This document shows, one piece after another, positions 12,795 through 16,920 of a DNA stretch of 16,920 bases (position 1 is its first letter; each line of letters starts with the position of its first letter). The stretch lies in assembly GCA_946407715.1 (NCBI GenBank), contig CAMJPH010000054.1:1-16920 (forward strand), read 5' to 3'. Position numbers and translations under genes: made by a program. The stretch comes from an uncultured Bacteroidales bacterium. GTDB taxonomy: Bacteria; Bacteroidota; Bacteroidia; Bacteroidales; WCHB1-69. The notes under the pieces are model-generated. The model ran no database searches, was not told the origin of the DNA, and worked only from the letters and a program-made list of their open reading frames with translations.

Positions 12795-13766
12795 ATGAAA
12801 AGGATAATCTTTATAATGCTCATAATGACAGGCTTTCTATCCTATATGATGGCGCAATCGGACGCAAATGTCTCGTTGTGCGTGTATATGCCAAAAAACA
12901 GTGAGATTCCCGAAGCCGCGCTACAATTCTTGGAGAACCAGCTCGAAAATATAGCTACAGAAAACGGAACAGCTGACATGGTGATTTGCGACCGCTTTAT
13001 TCTCACCGCGAAGGTGGATGTGTTGCAGAAGGACATTGTGGCAGGACCACCGCAACGGATTTCGCAGACTTTGAACATCACGTTACAGGTAGGTGATGCA
13101 GTAGATAACAAGCTCTTCTCCTCCACCTCTCTGACAGCTGTGGGCATAGGAACCAACCTCACCAAAGCCTATATGGAAGCTTTCAAGCAGATACGGAAGA
13201 ACAACAAACAGATTGCCGATTTTCTGGAGCAGGCCAAAGGAAAGATTGTACAATATTACCAACAGCATTGCGAATCTATCTATGCTGAAGCGCAGGGACT
13301 GGCCAAACGGCAGCAATATGACGAGGCCCTCTACAGGTTGGCTTGTGTGCCTGATATTGGTACAGACTGCTACACTCGCTGCCAGAATGCAATGGTGCAG
13401 ATTTGGCAGACCAAAATCAATTCGGATGGTCGGCAGTTGCTGAAATTTGCTCGAACCGCTTGGGTGCAATCCCAAGATGAAGTAGGGGCAGAGAAGGCGG
13501 CAAATTACTTACGACAGATTAATCCCGCTGCTGACTGTCAGGGCGAAGTCTCCAAACTCATCAGCGAAATAACAACCAAGATTAAACGTGATGAGGAACG
13601 GGCGTGGCAATTCCAGCTCCGCCAGTACAACGACCGGATACAACAAGAACGTGAGGCCGTCCGCAATGAACAAGAGTTGAAGCGGATGGGCATACAAGCA
13701 GCCAAAGATGTGGCGATTGCTTTCGCTCAAAACCAACCGAAAGAGAACTATTACATCGTATGGTAA
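12795..13766 (+). CDS. Exported protein of unknown function with charged helical C-terminus
   Basis: The protein has 323 residues. The signal peptide (about 1-21) ends MMAQ. Residues about 25-130 look like a CsgG-like alpha/beta domain (VSLCVYMP, FLENQLENIATENG, CDRFILTAKVDV, AVGIGTNLTKAYMEAFKQI). Residues about 150-215 form TPR-like helices (AQGLAKRQQYDEALYRL), and the C-terminal part (about 255-310) is highly charged and helical (RDEERAWQFQLRQYNDRIQQ), consistent with a coiled coil. It sits 27 bp after the preceding gene and 28 bp before the next, so the three are very likely co-transcribed. Function unknown. Confidence 0.75.
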   Translation: MKRIIFIMLIMTGFLSYMMAQSDANVSLCVYMPKNSEIPEAALQFLENQLENIATENGTADMVICDRFILTAKVDVLQKDIVAGPPQRISQTLNITLQVGDAVDNKLFSSTSLTAVGIGTNLTKAYMEAFKQIRKNNKQIADFLEQAKGKIVQYYQQHCESIYAEAQGLAKRQQYDEALYRLACVPDIGTDCYTRCQNAMVQIWQTKINSDGRQLLKFARTAWVQSQDEVGAEKAANYLRQINPAADCQGEVSKLISEITTKIKRDEERAWQFQLRQYNDRIQQEREAVRNEQELKRMGIQAAKDVAIAFAQNQPKENYYIVW

Positions 13767-13794
13767 CATTTTATTCACCTAAAGCCACAAGAGT

Positions 13795-16281
13795 ATGAGA
13801 AAAATCATGACAATTATCGCCTTATGCTTGGCGACTTGCACCCTTTGGGCGCAAAATGAAGTGAATTTGGTGGTGTCTGGAGAAGGTAAAGATAAGGAAG
13901 AGGCCACTTTCAAGGCCTTGCGTAGTGCCATTGAGCAAGCATACGGAACATTTGTATCTGCCAACACCACCGTACTGAACGACCAGTTGCTGGCAGACGA
14001 GATTGTGTCGCTCTCCTCGGGCAATATCCAAAAGTATGAATATGTGAGCGAGAACAAGATGCCAAACGGTAATACGTTAGTCACCCTCTCAGCCACGGTG
14101 AGCATCGACAAATTGGTCTCCTTCGCCGAAAGCAAGGGCATGGAAGCCGAACTGAAAGGCAGCCTTTTTGCTATGAACATCAAAAAAAAGGAGTTTGACA
14201 AACAAGCTGAGGAAAAAGCTGTGGAAAATCTTTGCAAACAACTTGAGACCACGCTACCGACACTGTTTGATTATGAAATAAAGTTAGAAGAACCGAAAAT
14301 GGGTTATGATGACAAGGTGCATGTAGAGTATCGCATTTATGCCTCCGTAAACGAGAATATGACCTCTTTCTGCAAAAACATGGTGAATCAATTGTATGCC
14401 ATATCTCTTTCAAAAAAAGAGATAAATGACTATATGAAAATAAATATCGAATTTCGTTGTCTCAAATTGCAATATCCATGTGCGATAGCCTGTTTACCAT
14501 TCTTGACAATGTTATGCGAGAAATATGACTTGCAATTTAAAGAGAAAACGGGATATGGAATAGGTGCCTTGGCTAATATTTATAAAGAAAATCCTGTATT
14601 AATAAGAAAACCCACGCAATCTCCCAATGAAAAAATTGGATATAAGTCTGAGAATGTAAGAATCAAAAAAGAAATCTGGGCGATTCCTTTATCGGACATT
14701 CCGACTGGAATAAAAATTAGTTTTACTGGAGATTTATCATTAGAGGTGCATTTTGAGTTGCCGAATTTTTACTTCAGATCATATAAATCTATAGAACTTA
14801 TAAAGGATTTGTTCCAACAATTTCACAAACAATTGTATAATGTTGAAATTTCAGATGGCATAAGTGTGTTGTTTCCCGATGAAAAATCAATGATTCCTTC
14901 TTTTGAAGAAGGAAATATGAGTGAAAAGATTGGTTATGAGAAAGTTTATGGAAGTAGCTTTTGGGAGTGGGCGTGGAACGGAATTCCCCACTCCGTGTCA
15001 AAATTTTTGATTTATAAAGGAACGTTGGTTTACTCAAAAAATGATATATCAAATGTATCACAAATTTCAGTTAGACATTATACCCAAGAGGAAATCTCTA
15101 AAAACGCCCACACTTCTGTCAGCGAACCCTTTGATTTTGATAATGAAGAGCCCTTTGATTTTGACAATGACGAGCCCTTTGATTTTGACAATATTATTAG
15201 CACCGAATCTGCACCGCAGGAATCCAACAACAATAGTCAAGCAGATGAAGAAATTGTCCAAATACAGTCTAAGCTGCCTCTTTACAATGACACGCTACAG
15301 CAAGCCGTCAATGAATACAACACATTGCTGAAGCAATATCCTTACAACTATAACGAGAACCGTATAGCATATACGTTGTCTTCAGAGTTGCCAAACGATG
15401 AGGTTTTTTTGAGAGACACTTTACACACATTATTGAAAATCATAAGCGAAAAAACAGCTCAACTAGTGGAGCGTTACAAAAAGGATTCACTTGAGTTCAA
15501 GCAGATGAGCCAGTCGTTGCAGGGCAAAATCAATGAGGCAAATGCGCAATTGCTAAATTATCCATACAATCTGCAAAAACGGACACTTAAGGACAGCCTT
15601 TCTATCAATCTGTTCGGAAAAACAGAAGAACTCACCAACGAGTTGCGCATGAAAACAGCGAATCTCCCTAAAATGCAGGAACAGGTTGAAAAGGAAGTTT
15701 ATGAAAAACTAATACTCGATGACCCGCAGCGTTTCACAGAAATCTATTTCACCCAAAACCCATCCAAAAAACAGGAGGCCGACAAATCATACATAGAGTG
15801 CCGTTGCAAATACAAAGAACGTTTGGTTTTTGATATGGCGTTTATCCATAATACATTAACTGATTGCGACTGCCGGGAAAAGGAATATCAAATCGTTTCA
15901 GAATTCTTTCACTCTCGCGAGGACTTCGACCAAATGTTTAACCAAGAGGAATCAGCCTATAATATGGAGCTTAACAATCTTAAATCAATGATGGCCGATA
16001 AGAAAGCCATTGAGGAAATCCTGTTTAACAGCAAACAACTGAATTTTAAGAAATCCATGCTAACATCCAACGAAGATCTGAAATCTGTCGTGAACAGAAT
16101 CAATGAGCATAAAGGCAAGTACTATTATGCGGATGTCATAGATGCCGTTTTCAAACTCAATGATAAACTTGCCAAAGAATGGGAAAAGAACGGCACCTAC
16201 TTTAAATCGAAAGCGGAGATGTTTGAATATTGGATTAGTGAAGAGTATGACAAGGTGTTGAAAGCAAGGAAAAAAGAGTAA
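13795..16281 (+). CDS. Large exported protein with FlgT/LPP20-like N-terminus and coiled-coil C-terminus
   Basis: The protein has 828 residues. The signal peptide (about 1-20) ends LWAQ. Residues about 22-115 (VSGEGKDKEEATFKALRSAI, YGTFVSANT, TLVTLSATVSI) resemble the N-terminal domain of FlgT/LPP20-type envelope proteins. A central part (about 200-440) is encoded by visibly AT-richer DNA and is unrecognised. An in-frame repeat EPFDFDN(E/D/I) occurs three times at 444-467, and the C-terminal part (about 480-828) is helical, with a repeated YPYN segment and Cys-containing CRCKYKE/CDCREKE stretches. The repeat looks like an acidic linker between the two halves. It is the largest member of the exported cluster and may be a scaffold. 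Function unknown. Confidence 0.75.
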   Translation: MRKIMTIIALCLATCTLWAQNEVNLVVSGEGKDKEEATFKALRSAIEQAYGTFVSANTTVLNDQLLADEIVSLSSGNIQKYEYVSENKMPNGNTLVTLSATVSIDKLVSFAESKGMEAELKGSLFAMNIKKKEFDKQAEEKAVENLCKQLETTLPTLFDYEIKLEEPKMGYDDKVHVEYRIYASVNENMTSFCKNMVNQLYAISLSKKEINDYMKINIEFRCLKLQYPCAIACLPFLTMLCEKYDLQFKEKTGYGIGALANIYKENPVLIRKPTQSPNEKIGYKSENVRIKKEIWAIPLSDIPTGIKISFTGDLSLEVHFELPNFYFRSYKSIELIKDLFQQFHKQLYNVEISDGISVLFPDEKSMIPSFEEGNMSEKIGYEKVYGSSFWEWAWNGIPHSVSKFLIYKGTLVYSKNDISNVSQISVRHYTQEEISKNAHTSVSEPFDFDNEEPFDFDNDEPFDFDNIISTESAPQESNNNSQADEEIVQIQSKLPLYNDTLQQAVNEYNTLLKQYPYNYNENRIAYTLSSELPNDEVFLRDTLHTLLKIISEKTAQLVERYKKDSLEFKQMSQSLQGKINEANAQLLNYPYNLQKRTLKDSLSINLFGKTEELTNELRMKTANLPKMQEQVEKEVYEKLILDDPQRFTEIYFTQNPSKKQEADKSYIECRCKYKERLVFDMAFIHNTLTDCDCREKEYQIVSEFFHSREDFDQMFNQEESAYNMELNNLKSMMADKKAIEEILFNSKQLNFKKSMLTSNEDLKSVVNRINEHKGKYYYADVIDAVFKLNDKLAKEWEKNGTYFKSKAEMFEYWISEEYDKVLKARKKE
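15124..15195 (+). repeat. Three 24-bp in-frame tandem repeats
   Basis: Units at 15124-15147, 15148-15171 and 15172-15195 encode EPFDFDNE, EPFDFDND and EPFDFDNI. Differences are few and partly at third positions, indicating recent duplication and possible copy-number variation in a linker. Confidence 0.9.
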
Positions 16282-16342
16282 TCACATTACCTATATACGT
16301 AAAGAACAAAAACCGAAGTATTAATTTTAAAATAATAAGGTT

Positions 16343-16765
16343 ATGAGAATCATTCTGTTATCAGGACCGCAAAAAAGCGGGAAAACAACAACCATTAATA
16401 TGGTGTATGATGGATTAATTGAATCATATGCAACGACTAAAGAACCACGTCCTTTTCCCAAACCAGAGGACATTCGAGATTACAAAGATTTTGAGGCGAT
16501 ATTGGTATATACAAATAAAACTGGTGAAAAATTAAAAGTTGCACTTGCAAGCATGGGGGATTATTCTTTAGAAATAATTCATTACATGTCATATTATGAA
16601 GGGAAAAGGTGTGACGTGTTAATCTGTGCTTGCCGAAACTACTTTAGCTATCCTTTCAGAAGATTGGACTCAAGGTATAAGGATAATCACCACATTATCA
16701 CTAAAAATGCTCCAACCAATGATGATGATGAAAGTGCAAGAGATAAAATAATTGATTTAATCTAA
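16343..16765 (+). CDS. Small P-loop NTPase-like protein
   Basis: The protein has 140 residues. Walker A GPQKSGKT at 8-15 follows the strand MRIILLS. A second hydrophobic strand, CDVLICACR, might carry the B motif, but I see no clear GTPase NKxD. It lacks a signal peptide, unlike the genes around it, so it is cytoplasmic. It follows the 828-residue exported protein by 61 bp and precedes another exported protein by 10 bp, so it probably belongs to the same operon. A small GTPase/kinase-like regulator is a guess. It could also bind nucleotides without hydrolysis. Confidence 0.65.
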   Translation: MRIILLSGPQKSGKTTTINMVYDGLIESYATTKEPRPFPKPEDIRDYKDFEAILVYTNKTGEKLKVALASMGDYSLEIIHYMSYYEGKRCDVLICACRNYFSYPFRRLDSRYKDNHHIITKNAPTNDDDESARDKIIDLI

Positions 16766-16775
16766 AAAACACTTC

Positions 16776-16920
16776 ATGAAACGTTTTATAAGTAGTTTAT
16801 TGTTATTGTTCGCCGCGCTATGTGCCGGTGCCCAGGGCTTCAACAACGACAAGACCGAACTGTCTATGTTTGTGGAACGGATGTACCGAAACGCACCGTT
16901 CGAGGGTGTGAAAGTGATGC
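16776..16920 (+). CDS. Partial exported protein, runs off the right edge
   Basis: An ATG at 16776 starts 48 visible codons. The first 20 residues form a signal peptide (MKRFISSLLLLFAALCAGAQ) ending AGAQ, with no lipobox. The visible mature part (TELSMFVERMYRNAPFEGVKVM) is too short to classify. It starts 10 bp after the preceding stop and continues the exported-protein cluster. Confidence 0.8.
   Translation, partial: MKRFISSLLLLFAALCAGAQGFNNDKTELSMFVERMYRNAPFEGVKVM

Overview
The window looks like chromosomal accessory DNA from a Bacteroidota, most likely Bacteroidales. The reasons are the many promoters with a TAnnTTTG -7 box, the lack of Shine-Dalgarno sequences before nearly all genes, signal peptides ending in the AQ type of cleavage site, a BspA-like leucine-rich repeat and a FISUMP domain. 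I saw no tRNA, rRNA, transposase, integrase or CRISPR array.

Left part (1-7864), defence-island-like. A leftward gene leaves the window at base 1; its first 18 residues resemble the start of type I methylase subunits. Next come a leftward WYL-domain regulator (233-1147) and a divergent AAA+ ATPase (1318-3063). A 520-bp repeat- and palindrome-rich spacer follows, then four small genes of unknown function (3588-5773). The last unit is a two-gene operon of a short RadA/KaiC-like ATPase and a DUF932-like protein (5954-7864).

The main observation is a shared promoter architecture. Six rightward promoters (before the genes or ORFs at 1318, 3588, 4283, 4928, 5954 and 10464) carry a dyad close to TGCCA-N5-TGGCA. 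Its right arm always starts exactly 16 bp before the T of the TAnnTTTG box, and in five of the six the ATG lies 28-34 bp after that T. The WYL gene's own leftward promoter has the same geometry with one perfect and one degenerate arm. This suggests one regulon, plausibly run by the WYL protein, tying together the AAA+ ATPase, the small proteins, the RadA-like/DUF932 pair and, further on, an RNA-plus-endonuclease unit.

Middle part. A two-gene unit (7983-10129) encodes an unknown 194-residue protein and a membrane-anchored Hanks-type kinase with an extracytoplasmic FISUMP domain; its promoter lacks the operator. After a repeat-bearing spacer (10130-10463), the operator architecture returns before a region that can fold into a long nested hairpin (about 10530-10643). 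That region also holds an 88-codon ORF overlapping the start of an Mrr-like nuclease (10723-11706).

Right part (11805 to the end). A same-strand cluster encodes three exported proteins of unknown function (320, 323 and 828 residues), a small P-loop protein, and the start of a fourth exported protein that leaves the window. It looks like an envelope-associated operon. Its largest gene has an AT-rich central segment and a 3 x 24-bp in-frame tandem repeat.
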